From: Methyloversatilis sp. RAC08
Lineage (GTDB): Bacteria; Pseudomonadota; Gammaproteobacteria; Burkholderiales; Rhodocyclaceae
Assembly (NCBI RefSeq): GCF_001713355.1
Contig: NZ_CP016448.1
Coordinates: 2,418,001 to 2,482,000 of the forward strand
DNA length: 64,000 bases
Reading direction: 5' to 3'
A model generated the notes under the pieces. That model worked only from the letters and a program-made list of their open reading frames with translations, had not been told where the DNA came from and did no database searches. Made by a program: the position numbers and the translations under genes. Shown piece by piece: positions 17,698-25,677 of the stretch (the first letter of the stretch is position 1; each line of letters starts with the position of its first letter).

Positions 17698-19125
17698 TTG
17701 GCCGTACTTCGTCCGCGCATGCCGCACCTCTCCTTCCGCAGCACCCTTTTCATCACTGTGCTGCTGATCGCCGGCGCGCTCGGCGCAGCGGCCGGCAGCG
17801 GCTGGATGATGCTGCAGGACTTCGCGCTCGCCAGCAGGCAGGCAGGCGTCAGCGCCCTCAAGCTGTCGGCTGCAATGCAACAGATCGACGAACGCAGCGC
17901 CGACATGGAGCGCAGTGCGCGCCAGTACGCAGTGCTGCAGGCGCCAGCGCTGCGCGAACGCTTCGACGAGGCCTACGAGCAGGCGCAGACCGCGCTGGTC
18001 GACATCGAAGCCGAATTGCCTGTCTCAGCCGCCACGACGCAATGGCTCGAACGTGCCGGCCGGCTCGCCGCCGGATTCGAGCAGACGGTGCCCCCGACGG
18101 ACGCGGTCGACGCAGAATCGGATCTGGCCAGCGTCAACGACCGGCTGGCGGCCGCAGTCCGCAGCCACATCGACCAGCGCAACACCACGCTGCTCGATAC
18201 GCTGGAACGCAGTCGCGACCGGCTCGCCCTGCAGATGCTGGCCGCTGTCGTGCTTGCGATGTTGCTGGCGCTGGCCATCGGCTGGTGGATATTGCGACCG
18301 CTGAAACACGTCGAACGAGCGATCACGCGACTGGGCGAAGGCAGTTTTGCGTTACCGGTGGCGGTCAGCGGGCCAGCCGATCTGCGTCAACTGGGCGACC
18401 GGCTGGAATGGCTGCGCCAGCGCATGGCTGAGCTCGAAACGCACCGCAATCGGGTGCTGCGCCATGTTTCGCACGAACTGAAGACGCCGCTCGCATCGCT
18501 GCGCGAAGGCATCGCGCTGATGCAGGACGGCGTGCTCGGCGGCCTGAACGTGGAACAGCTCGAGGTGAGCCGCATCCTCGACACCAACGCGCGCGCGCTG
18601 CAGGAACGCATCGAGCAACTGATCGGCTATAACGCCACGCAATTCGACGCACAGCATCTCGACCTGCGTCCGACCGCATTGCGCGCGCTGGTGCGCGACG
18701 TCACCGCCGACCTCAAGCTGCAGGCCATGGTGAAGGACGTGCAGATCAACGTGTCGGGCTACGCGCCGCCGGTGCGCGGCGACGCCGCCAAGCTGCGCAT
18801 CGCGCTGAGCAACCTGATCAGCAACGGCATCGCGTTCAGCCCGCATGGCGGTACGGTTCGGCTTGAGTTGAGCGCCGATGAACAGAACGCCCGCATCGAT
18901 TGCATCGACGAAGGACCGGGTGTTGCGCCGGACGAGGTCGATCGCATCTTCGAACCGTTTTTCCGTGGCACCCGCCGCGCACCGCGACCGGACAAGGGTA
19001 ACGGCCTTGGTCTGGCCATCGTGCGCGAGTTCATCGCCGCCCACGGCGGCACGGCTTGCGTGATGCCGGCCGACCGTGGCGCCCACTTCAGGATAGAACT
19101 GCCTCATGCCCCTCAAGCCGTCTGA
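17698..19125 (+). CDS. glrK: GlrK/QseE-like sensor histidine kinase
   Basis: Inner-membrane kinase of 475 aa. One membrane segment is at about 15-35 and a second at about 182-202, with a helical periplasmic region between. Then come HAMP, HisKA with phospho-acceptor H259 in RHVSHELKTPLASLREG, and an ATPase domain (NLISNGIAFS, DEGPGV, GNGLGLAI). The order kinase - small lipoprotein - sigma-54 activator is that of the E. coli glrK-qseG-glrR (qseEGF) operon, which is the basis for the name. The start may instead be ATG 17719. The lipoprotein gene overlaps its end by 20 bases. Confidence 0.85.
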   Translation: MAVLRPRMPHLSFRSTLFITVLLIAGALGAAAGSGWMMLQDFALASRQAGVSALKLSAAMQQIDERSADMERSARQYAVLQAPALRERFDEAYEQAQTALVDIEAELPVSAATTQWLERAGRLAAGFEQTVPPTDAVDAESDLASVNDRLAAAVRSHIDQRNTTLLDTLERSRDRLALQMLAAVVLAMLLALAIGWWILRPLKHVERAITRLGEGSFALPVAVSGPADLRQLGDRLEWLRQRMAELETHRNRVLRHVSHELKTPLASLREGIALMQDGVLGGLNVEQLEVSRILDTNARALQERIEQLIGYNATQFDAQHLDLRPTALRALVRDVTADLKLQAMVKDVQINVSGYAPPVRGDAAKLRIALSNLISNGIAFSPHGGTVRLELSADEQNARIDCIDEGPGVAPDEVDRIFEPFFRGTRRAPRPDKGNGLGLAIVREFIAAHGGTACVMPADRGAHFRIELPHAPQAV

Positions 19126-19582
19126 TCCCGCCCGCAGTTCCGCGCTTCCATTTGCGTACCTGCTGATACTCGCCGCGCTGCTGAGCGGCTGCGCCGCGAC
19201 ATCGACGCCACCCATCGGCGCAGTGCCGGGACCTGCACCGGTACAGCCTGAAGTCCGTCCGCACCCGATCGAGTCGTCGCCGCTGCAGCAGGCCATGCAG
19301 GCGGCGCACCCGCGCACCGGCAATGCCGCCCGCGCGAAGGCGATGCTCGAAACCTTGCTTGCGGCGACGGACGATGCGTCACGCGCGCAGCATCCGTACG
19401 CGCGCACCCTGCTCGACCAGATCAATGAACGGCAGCGGCTCTCCCAGCTGGCGGAGCGCACGAACCAGCAGCTCAAGGACAGCCAGCTGCGCACCGATGA
19501 GCTGCAGCGCAAGATCGACGCGCTGGCCGACATCGAACGCACGCCACCGGCCCGCGCACCGAAGCGGGCGCTGGCACGATGA
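19106..19582 (+). CDS. QseG-like outer-membrane lipoprotein
   Basis: 158-aa predicted lipoprotein: a hydrophobic leader ends in the lipobox LLSGC, a Pro-rich linker follows, and the mature part is helical with a coiled-coil end (ERQRLSQLAERTNQQLKDSQ). It sits between the kinase and regulator genes, overlapping both (20 bases upstream, ATGA downstream). In enterobacteria the lipoprotein at this position, QseG (YfhG), binds the kinase's periplasmic part and modulates it. Similarity here rests on position, size and architecture, not on a sequence search. Confidence 0.75.
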   Translation: MPLKPSDPARSSALPFAYLLILAALLSGCAATSTPPIGAVPGPAPVQPEVRPHPIESSPLQQAMQAAHPRTGNAARAKAMLETLLAATDDASRAQHPYARTLLDQINERQRLSQLAERTNQQLKDSQLRTDELQRKIDALADIERTPPARAPKRALAR

Positions 19583-20958
19583 GCGGCGCGCACCGGCTGC
19601 TACTTGTTGACGACGATACGGGTCTGTTGCGTCTTCTGTCGATGCGGCTCAAGGCCAGCGGCTATGCGGTAAGTACCGCGGAAACCGCAGAAGCAGCGCT
19701 GTTGCGGCTGGCGGTCGAACGCTTCAGTCTCGTGGTGTGCGATGTGCGTCTGCCCGACCGCGATGGCCTGTCGCTGTTCGGCGACATCCGCCATCAGCAT
19801 CCGGCGCTGCCGGTCATCCTGCTGACCGCGCACGGCACGATTCCGGACGCCGTCGAAGCGACCTCGCAAGGCGTTGCCGGCTATCTGACCAAACCTTTCG
19901 ACAGTGCGGTGCTGCTGGCGCAGATTTCGCGCGCACTCGAGCATGCGGCGCCGCCCGGCGCAAGTGCCGCCATCGACGAAGCCTGGCGCGCCGACCTGAT
20001 CAGCCACAGCGCGCGCATGAACACGCTGCTCGACGAAGCCCGGCTGATCGCGGCGTCCGACGCCAGCGTGCTGATCCGCGGCCAGAGCGGCACCGGAAAG
20101 GAATTGCTGGCTCGCGCCATCCACCGCGCCAGCCCGCGTGCAGCGGCGCCATTTGTCGCCATCAACTGTGGTGCGATTCCCGAAGCGCTGCTCGAATCCG
20201 AACTGTTCGGCCACGAGCGGGGCGCCTTCACCGGCGCAACCGTGCGCCACACCGGCCTGTTCCGCGCAGCGCACGGCGGTACGCTGTTCCTCGACGAGAT
20301 CGGCGACATGCCGCTGGCGCTGCAGGTGAAGCTGCTGCGCGTGCTGCAGGAGCGTGTGGTACGCCCGGTCGGTGCCACGCAGGCGGAGGCCATCGACGTG
20401 CGCATCGTGTCGGCCACCCACTGCGACCTCGACGCCGCACTTGATCAGGGCCAGTTCCGCGAAGACCTCTACTACCGCATCAATGTCGTCAGCCTGATGC
20501 TGCCGTCGCTCGACGAGCGGCGGGAAGACATCCCGCTGCTCGCCGATCACTTCCTGCGCACGCTGGCGAAGAAGTACGGCAAGCCCCTGACCGGCTTCGC
20601 GCCCGATGCGCTCGAAGCGCTGGCCACTGCGAGCTGGGCCGGCAATGTGCGTCAGCTGCAGAACGTGGTCGAACAGGCGTGCGCGCTGGCCACCACGGCA
20701 CTTGTGCCGCGCGCCCTGGTCGACCGGGCGTTGCGTGTGAAGCCGATGGAAGCGCTTGGCTACGCCGAAGCCAAGCAGCGTTTCGAGCGCAACTACCTCG
20801 TGCAGTTGCTCAAGCTCACGGCCGGCAACGTGAGCGATGCGGCGCGCATCGCCGGGCGCAACCGCACCGAGTTCTACCGGCTGCTGCAGCGCTGCGGACT
20901 TGATCCCGTGCTGTTCCGCAACGACGCAGCGGACGCGGCAATCGGCCGCCCGGGCTGA
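19579..20958 (+). CDS. glrR: GlrR/QseF-like sigma-54-dependent response regulator
   Basis: NtrC-family activator of 459 aa: receiver with D55 (LVVCDVRLPDRDG), AAA+ domain with Walker A GQSGTGKE (168-175), the sigma-54-contacting GAFTGA loop (215-220) and Walker B GTLFLDEIGD, and a C-terminal Fis-type helix-turn-helix (NVSDAARIAGRNRTEFYRLL). It should activate promoters of the -24/-12 class when phosphorylated by the kinase upstream. Two such promoters with TGTC-N10-GAC(A/G) boxes flank this operon. The start overlaps the lipoprotein stop (ATGA). Confidence 0.92.
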   Translation: MSGAHRLLLVDDDTGLLRLLSMRLKASGYAVSTAETAEAALLRLAVERFSLVVCDVRLPDRDGLSLFGDIRHQHPALPVILLTAHGTIPDAVEATSQGVAGYLTKPFDSAVLLAQISRALEHAAPPGASAAIDEAWRADLISHSARMNTLLDEARLIAASDASVLIRGQSGTGKELLARAIHRASPRAAAPFVAINCGAIPEALLESELFGHERGAFTGATVRHTGLFRAAHGGTLFLDEIGDMPLALQVKLLRVLQERVVRPVGATQAEAIDVRIVSATHCDLDAALDQGQFREDLYYRINVVSLMLPSLDERREDIPLLADHFLRTLAKKYGKPLTGFAPDALEALATASWAGNVRQLQNVVEQACALATTALVPRALVDRALRVKPMEALGYAEAKQRFERNYLVQLLKLTAGNVSDAARIAGRNRTEFYRLLQRCGLDPVLFRNDAADAAIGRPG

Positions 20959-20967
20959 CCGGGCCAG

Positions 20968-20985
20968 TGTCGCCTCAGAGCGACG
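20968..20985. promoter_or_regulatory. GlrR/QseF-type enhancer box, TGTC-N10-GACG
   Basis: TGTC (20968-20971) and GACG (20982-20985) are 10 bases apart, a 7 of 8 match to TGTC-N10-GACA. It begins 9 bases after the regulator's stop codon and about 90 bp upstream of the predicted sigma-54 transcript start of the BON gene. Five of the bases following TGTC (GCCTC) are the same as in the bactofilin box. A further inverted repeat ATTGT-CA-ACAAT lies at 21003-21014. Confidence 0.55.
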
Positions 20986-21037
20986 CCAGAGCTGCAACCG
21001 GAATTGTCAACAATCTGATTTAAAAGGAAAAAGCGCG

Positions 21038-21055
21038 TTGGCGCGACATCTGCTT
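21038..21055 (+). promoter_or_regulatory. Sigma-54 promoter of the BON-domain gene
   Basis: TTGGCGC-GACAT-CTGCTT, with GG (21040-21041) and GC (21052-21053) exactly 10 bases apart. It differs from consensus at one base of the -24 box and one of the -12 box. The predicted start near 21065 gives a leader of about 44 bases before ATG 21109. Confidence 0.7.
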
Positions 21056-21108
21056 GAGGATCAGGCAGGTGTTCCAGCTACACGACCGGATCAAAAGGAG
21101 GAGACCTC

Positions 21109-21471
21109 ATGATCACCCGACAGCGCATCGTCACCGTATTGACCACTACCGCCATCGCCTACTCGATCTGTTCGCCCACCCAGGCAGCAGGTCTGGTGGG
21201 TGCCGCGCGCCTGCAGGCGCACGAGCCGGTCACCGGTGATGTCGACCGCTCTTTGCAGAACGCGATCCAGATCGCCCTTCGAGCCGACCGCGCGCTCGAT
21301 GGCATTGATGTTGCGGTGTCTTCGCACGCCGGCGACGTGACCCTGTCGGGTACCGTGCGCGATGCCGCGCAACTCGCCCGTGTGCTGCAGACCGCCCTGT
21401 CAGTCGCCGGCGTGAGGCGGATCGACAATGCGCTGGCCGTGGCAGAAGAACGTCCGGGCGATCCGGCGTGA
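21109..21471 (+). CDS. Secreted BON-domain protein
   Basis: Small periplasmic protein of 120 aa. A signal peptide probably ends at TQA (residue 26), followed by a single BON domain (about 46-112; SLQNAIQIALRADRALDG, VTLSGTVRDAAQLARVLQ, VRRIDNALAV). BON domains in OsmY-like proteins bind membranes or other proteins during envelope stress. A strong AAGGAGGAG ribosome-binding site precedes the ATG. It follows the glrR-like gene by 150 bases that hold a sigma-54 promoter and an enhancer box, and is followed by a terminator. Confidence 0.88.
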   Translation: MITRQRIVTVLTTTAIAYSICSPTQAAGLVGAARLQAHEPVTGDVDRSLQNAIQIALRADRALDGIDVAVSSHAGDVTLSGTVRDAAQLARVLQTALSVAGVRRIDNALAVAEERPGDPA

Positions 21472-21501
21472 AAGCGACTTCTTCCGCTTTTCCTGAAATG
21501 G

Positions 21502-21533
21502 AAAAGCCCCAACCGCGCAGGGCTGGGGCTTTT
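21502..21533. terminator. Bidirectional intrinsic terminator
   Basis: A perfect 10-bp stem (AAAAGCCCCA / TGGGGCTTTT) with a 12-base loop. A-run and T-run on the two sides allow it to work for both the BON gene (plus) and the tRNA (minus). Confidence 0.88.
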
Positions 21534-21538
21534 GTGTC

Positions 21539-21617
<79 letters not shown>

Positions 21618-21692
21618 GGCAAGGGCGCGTACTATATCAAAGCGCCTTGGGGTTCGGACAACCGGACATCTGGATGGCGTGTCCTGTGGAGG

Positions 21693-22874
21693 ATGCAGCG
21701 CGGCATGTGGCCGGATTTCGAAGGCGGATCGATCGTCGACCTGATGGACAGCGTGGTGCGTGCGCGTGGCGGCACTGCAGCGGGGCAGGGTTTGCGCGAG
21801 GTCGTGACGTCGGGCTGGCGCGATGCACGCACCGTGCTGCTGCTGGTGCTCGACGGGGTCGGCATGGCGCAGCTGGATCTGCTGCCGGACGACAGCTTTC
21901 TGCGGCGCCACTGTGCGCACGCATTGACATCGGTTTTTCCTTCCACCACGGCGGCGGCGATCACCACCTTCATGACGGCGCGTGCGCCTGCGGTGCACGG
22001 TTTGACCGGCTGGCACGTGCGTTTCGACGAACCCGGCCTCGACGGTCGGGTGCTGGCCATCCTGCCGGTCACGCCGCGCGGGCCGCGCGATGCGTCGGAA
22101 CTGGCGCTGGCACCGGACGATGTGCTGACGCGGGTGTGCCGCACGCCATCGATGTTCGCTTCGCTGCCCGGCGACAGCTGCGTCGTTTCGCCAGCCGACA
22201 TCGTCGATTCGCCGTTCAACCTGCGGCACAGCGCGGGGGCGCGGCGCATCGGCCATGATGGTTTTTCGGACATGCTGGACCAGATCGATCGCGCGCTGCG
22301 AGCGCCGTCACCGCCGTCCTACCTCTATGCCTACTGGCCGGATTTCGATCATTGCGCCCATCAACTCGGCGCGGCGTCCGACGAGGCGCGAGCCCTGCTG
22401 CGCGCGGCCGATGCCTCACTGGGCAGCTGGGTGCAGGCGCAGCCACGAAGCGACACATTGCTGCTGGTGACCGCCGACCACGGTTTCATCGATGGGCCGC
22501 CGCAGCGCCTGATCGAGATGGAGGAATTTCCATTCCTTGCCGATTGTCTCGCCGGTCCGCTGTCCGGCGAGCGAAGGGCGGTGTTCTGTCACGTGAAGCC
22601 GGGGCGCTTGCGCGATTTCGAGCGAGGGTTGCAGGCACTTGATCACGCCTGCACCGTGTGGCGATCGGCCGATCTGCAGGCGGCCGGGCGGTTCGGGCCG
22701 GGCGCGGCGCATCCTGGGTTGCTGTCGCGCATTGGCGACTTCACGCTGGAAATGCGTGACGACTGGACGCTGCGCGACACGATGCCCGGCGAGCGCGGGC
22801 ATCGCCTCGTCGGCGTCCACGGCGGGACGCACGCCGATGAAATGCGGGTGCCGCTGGTTCAGCTGGTGATATAG
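21693..22874 (+). CDS. Alkaline phosphatase-superfamily phosphodiesterase/nucleotide pyrophosphatase
   Basis: 393-aa protein of the type I phosphodiesterase/nucleotide pyrophosphatase group. The metal and nucleophile sites are visible: LLLVLDGVG (D54), FPSTTAAAI (nucleophile Thr85 or Thr86), PDFDHCAHQ, VTADHGF and the C-terminal GVHGGTHADEM. No signal peptide or membrane segment is seen, so it probably acts in the cytoplasm on a nucleotide or phosphodiester that cannot be named. No clear Shine-Dalgarno precedes the ATG, and internal starts are possible. Its last 16 bases overlap the end of the convergent CBS gene. Confidence 0.82.
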   Translation: MQRGMWPDFEGGSIVDLMDSVVRARGGTAAGQGLREVVTSGWRDARTVLLLVLDGVGMAQLDLLPDDSFLRRHCAHALTSVFPSTTAAAITTFMTARAPAVHGLTGWHVRFDEPGLDGRVLAILPVTPRGPRDASELALAPDDVLTRVCRTPSMFASLPGDSCVVSPADIVDSPFNLRHSAGARRIGHDGFSDMLDQIDRALRAPSPPSYLYAYWPDFDHCAHQLGAASDEARALLRAADASLGSWVQAQPRSDTLLLVTADHGFIDGPPQRLIEMEEFPFLADCLAGPLSGERRAVFCHVKPGRLRDFERGLQALDHACTVWRSADLQAAGRFGPGAAHPGLLSRIGDFTLEMRDDWTLRDTMPGERGHRLVGVHGGTHADEMRVPLVQLVI

Positions 22875-23290
22875 CTTTCGAGTTGCCGGATCAGGAACTG
22901 CTGGTAGGCGATGGTTTCCTTGACCATATCGCCGATGGACACGACGCCAACCAGTGCGCCGGCGTCGTCAAGCACCGGCAGGTGACGGATGCGTTTGTCG
23001 GTCATCAACTGCATGGCGTCATCCACCGTGTTGGCTGGTGCCACATGGATGAGCTTGCTCGTCATCACCTCGCGCAAGGGTGTCGTCGAAGAGCTTTTGC
23101 CTTCGAGCACCACACGCCGGGCGTAGTCGCGTTCCGAGAAGATGCCGGCAAGCCTGCCGGCATCGGTCACCAGCACAGCGCCGATACCGTGCTCCGCAAG
23201 CAGGCGCAATGCATCCAGCACCGTGCGATCTGCCTCCATGGTCGCGACCGGGGCGGTTTTGCCTTCCAGTACCTGAGCTATCGTTTTCAT
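22859..23290 (-). CDS. CBS-domain protein
   Basis: 143-aa stand-alone pair of CBS domains (about 8-62 and 72-130; GIGAVLVTDAGRLAGIFSERD and IRHLPVLDDAGALVGVVSIGD), which usually bind adenine nucleotides and act as energy sensors or regulators. Both copies of the motif are intact. A strong AGGAG precedes the start. It lies 51 bases downstream of rpoD on the same strand, with no terminator that I can see between them, so read-through is possible. Partner unknown. Confidence 0.93.
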   Translation of the reverse strand: MKTIAQVLEGKTAPVATMEADRTVLDALRLLAEHGIGAVLVTDAGRLAGIFSERDYARRVVLEGKSSSTTPLREVMTSKLIHVAPANTVDDAMQLMTDKRIRHLPVLDDAGALVGVVSIGDMVKETIAYQQFLIRQLESYITS

Positions 23291-23341
23291 GGTGCTCCTC
23301 CCTGTTGTCGATCAAGACTCCGGATGAGGATGCACCCGAAA

Positions 23342-25396
23342 TCAGGTCTCCGTGTCGAGGAAGCTGCGCAGCTTCTCCGAACGCGACGGATGGCGCAGCT
23401 TGCGCAGCGCCTTGGCTTCGATCTGACGTATGCGTTCGCGCGTCACGTCGAACTGCTTGCCGACCTCTTCCAGAGTATGGTCGGTATTCATTTCGATGCC
23501 GAAGCGCATGCGCAGAACCTTGGCTTCGCGCGGCGTCAGGCTGTCCAGCACTTCCTTCGTGATGTCGCGCAGACTGGCGAACAGCGCGGCGTCGGTCGGC
23601 GCCAGCGTTGCGGTGTCTTCGATGAAGTCGCCGAGGTGGGAATCATCATCGTCGCCGATCGGCGTCTCCATCGAGATCGGCTCCTTGCTGATCTTCAGGA
23701 TCTTGCGGATCTTCTCTTCCGGCATTTCCATGCGGATGGCCAGCGTCGCGGGATCAGGCTCGGAACCGGTTTCCTGCAGGATCTGACGCGAAATGCGGTT
23801 CATCTTGTTGATCGTTTCGATCATGTGCACCGGAATGCGGATGGTGCGCGCCTGGTCGGCGATCGAACGCGTGATGGCCTGGCGGATCCACCAGGTCGCA
23901 TAGGTCGAAAATTTGTAGCCGCGGCGGTATTCGAACTTGTCCACCGCCTTCATCAGGCCGATGTTGCCTTCCTGGATCAGGTCGAGGAACTGCAGGCCGC
24001 GGTTGGTGTATTTCTTCGCGATCGAAATGACGAGCCGCAGGTTGGCTTCGGTCATTTCGCGCTTGGCGCGGCGCATCTTGGCTTCGCCGGTGGACATCTG
24101 CTTGTTGATGTCCTTGAGTTCCTTCAGCGGCAGGCCGATGCGGTCCTGGATGTCGATCAGCTTGCCCTGTTCCTCGATGATGGCCGGCGCGGCGCGCAGC
24201 AACTGCGCACCATTCGACTTGGCGGCCGTGATCTCGCCCTTCAGCCAGTCGATGTTCACCTCGTTGCCCGGGAACACCTTGATGAAGTGCGAACGCGGCA
24301 TGTTGCCCTTGTCCACGCACAGTTCGAGGATCTTGCGCTCGTGCTTGCGCGCCGACTCGACCATGCCCCGCACCGAATCGCACAGCTTTTCGATCATGCG
24401 GGCGGTGAAGCGGATGTTCATCAGTTCGTCTGACAACTGCTTCTGCAGCTTCAGATAGATCTTGTCCTGCGAGCCCTTCTTGTCCAGCGTCGCCTGCATC
24501 TTGGTGTAGAAGGCGCGGATGTTCTCGAAGCGCTCAAGCGCGTCGGCCTTGAGCTGGATCAGGGAAGCGCTCATCGCGCCGGCCTCGTCTTCCTCTTCCT
24601 CTTCGTCGTCTTCGCTGTCCTCTTCAACTGCCGGCTCCGGTGCCGCGGCGGCTTCTTCCTCCACCGCATTCGGGTCGATCAGGCCGTCGATCAGCTCGTC
24701 GATGCGCATTTCCTCGCGCGCCACCTTGTCTGCCATGTCGAGGATTTCGGCAATCGTCGTCGGGCAGGCGGAGATGGCCTGGATCATGTGGCGCAGGCCG
24801 TCCTCGATGCGCTTGGCGATTTCGATCTCGCCCTCGCGCGTCAGCAGTTCGACCGTACCCATTTCACGCATGTACATGCGTACCGGATCGGTCGTGCGAC
24901 CGAATTCCGATTCCACCGTGGACAGCGCCTGTTCGGCTTCTTCCTCGACTTCCGATGCATCGACCACAGCCGGGGCGTTCTCGCCCATCAGCAGGTCTTC
25001 CGATGCCGGGGCTTCATCGAAGACACGGATGCCCATGTCGTTGAAGGTCGAAATGATCGACTCGATCTGCTCGGCATCGACGATGTCGTCCGGCAGGTGG
25101 TCGTTGATTTCGGCGTAGGTCAGGTAGCCGCGTTCCTTGCCGAGCGCGATCAGCGTCTTCAGGCGCAGGCGGCGCTGGTCGGCGTCCATCGGCAGTGCAT
25201 TTGCAACGGCGCCGGCTGCCTTGGCAGCTTTCAGTTCCTTCGCCTTGCTGGCGGCGGTGGCGGCCTTGGCTGGCTTTGCGGCGCGTGCCGCGGCGGGCTT
25301 CGGTGCGGCTGCTTCAGTCGGGTTGGGGGCGGCAACAGGTGTTTCTTCGACCGCTACCTGCTTGCGTGTATCCTTCGACTTGTCCTTGGCGACCAT
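23342..25396 (-). CDS. rpoD: RNA polymerase primary sigma factor (sigma-70)
   Basis: Housekeeping sigma factor, 684 aa, longer than the 613 of E. coli. An Ala/Lys/Pro-rich extension covers the first 65 residues, followed by region 1.1, a very acidic stretch ([14 protein letters not shown]), region 2 ([20 protein letters not shown]), region 3 and region 4 with the -35-binding helix-turn-helix ([20 protein letters not shown]). It is the last core gene of the rpsU-yqeY-dnaG-rpoD block. The 276-base space after dnaG holds what look like its own promoter elements (25639-25677). Confidence 0.98.
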   Translation of the reverse strand: MVAKDKSKDTRKQVAVEETPVAAPNPTEAAAPKPAAARAAKPAKAATAASKAKELKAAKAAGAVANALPMDADQRRLRLKTLIALGKERGYLTYAEINDHLPDDIVDAEQIESIISTFNDMGIRVFDEAPASEDLLMGENAPAVVDASEVEEEAEQALSTVESEFGRTTDPVRMYMREMGTVELLTREGEIEIAKRIEDGLRHMIQAISACPTTIAEILDMADKVAREEMRIDELIDGLIDPNAVEEEAAAAPEPAVEEDSEDDEEEEEDEAGAMSASLIQLKADALERFENIRAFYTKMQATLDKKGSQDKIYLKLQKQLSDELMNIRFTARMIEKLCDSVRGMVESARKHERKILELCVDKGNMPRSHFIKVFPGNEVNIDWLKGEITAAKSNGAQLLRAAPAIIEEQGKLIDIQDRIGLPLKELKDINKQMSTGEAKMRRAKREMTEANLRLVISIAKKYTNRGLQFLDLIQEGNIGLMKAVDKFEYRRGYKFSTYATWWIRQAITRSIADQARTIRIPVHMIETINKMNRISRQILQETGSEPDPATLAIRMEMPEEKIRKILKISKEPISMETPIGDDDDSHLGDFIEDTATLAPTDAALFASLRDITKEVLDSLTPREAKVLRMRFGIEMNTDHTLEEVGKQFDVTRERIRQIEAKALRKLRHPSRSEKLRSFLDTET

Positions 25397-25638
25397 GTAA
25401 TTCCTCAGATCTGCGTGTTACCAACGATCTTCCGACCATCGGAATATCGTCCGCCGGCATCGATGAGACACCCCGCGATGTGGCGGCCCGGAATGCTGCA
25501 AGGGCATCCGGCTAACGTTTTGCGATTCGCGCTACGGTTCGGCTCGCTCTACGGTTCGAGTACGTTGCGCCCGACGAGTTCGGCGGTGCCCGGAAGGGCG
25601 CCAGCGCCGCAGACGAACGTTCAATAGGGGAACCCGTC

Positions 25639-25677
25639 ATTATACGTGTTTTAGGGCGCGCGTCGGCCTGTTTCAAG
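25639..25677 (-). promoter_or_regulatory. Candidate rpoD promoter region (sigma-70 -10 and sigma-32-like elements)
   Basis: On the minus strand a perfect TATAAT lies at 25644-25639, without a good -35 box 17 bases upstream. Overlapping the dnaG stop codon is CTTGAAA (25677-25671), followed after 14 bases by CCCTAAAA (25656-25649), similar to the CTTGAA-N14-CCCCAT heat-shock promoter. E. coli rpoD has a heat-shock promoter inside dnaG, so the position is plausible. The resulting leader of about 240 bases (25397-25636) has two copies of CTACGGTTCG but no gene. Confidence 0.4.

Noticed and set aside
22883-24433. 516-aa plus-strand frame opposite the CBS and rpoD genes
   Set aside because: Antisense shadow of rpoD, with its Glu/Asp stretches read as other residues; no start signal.
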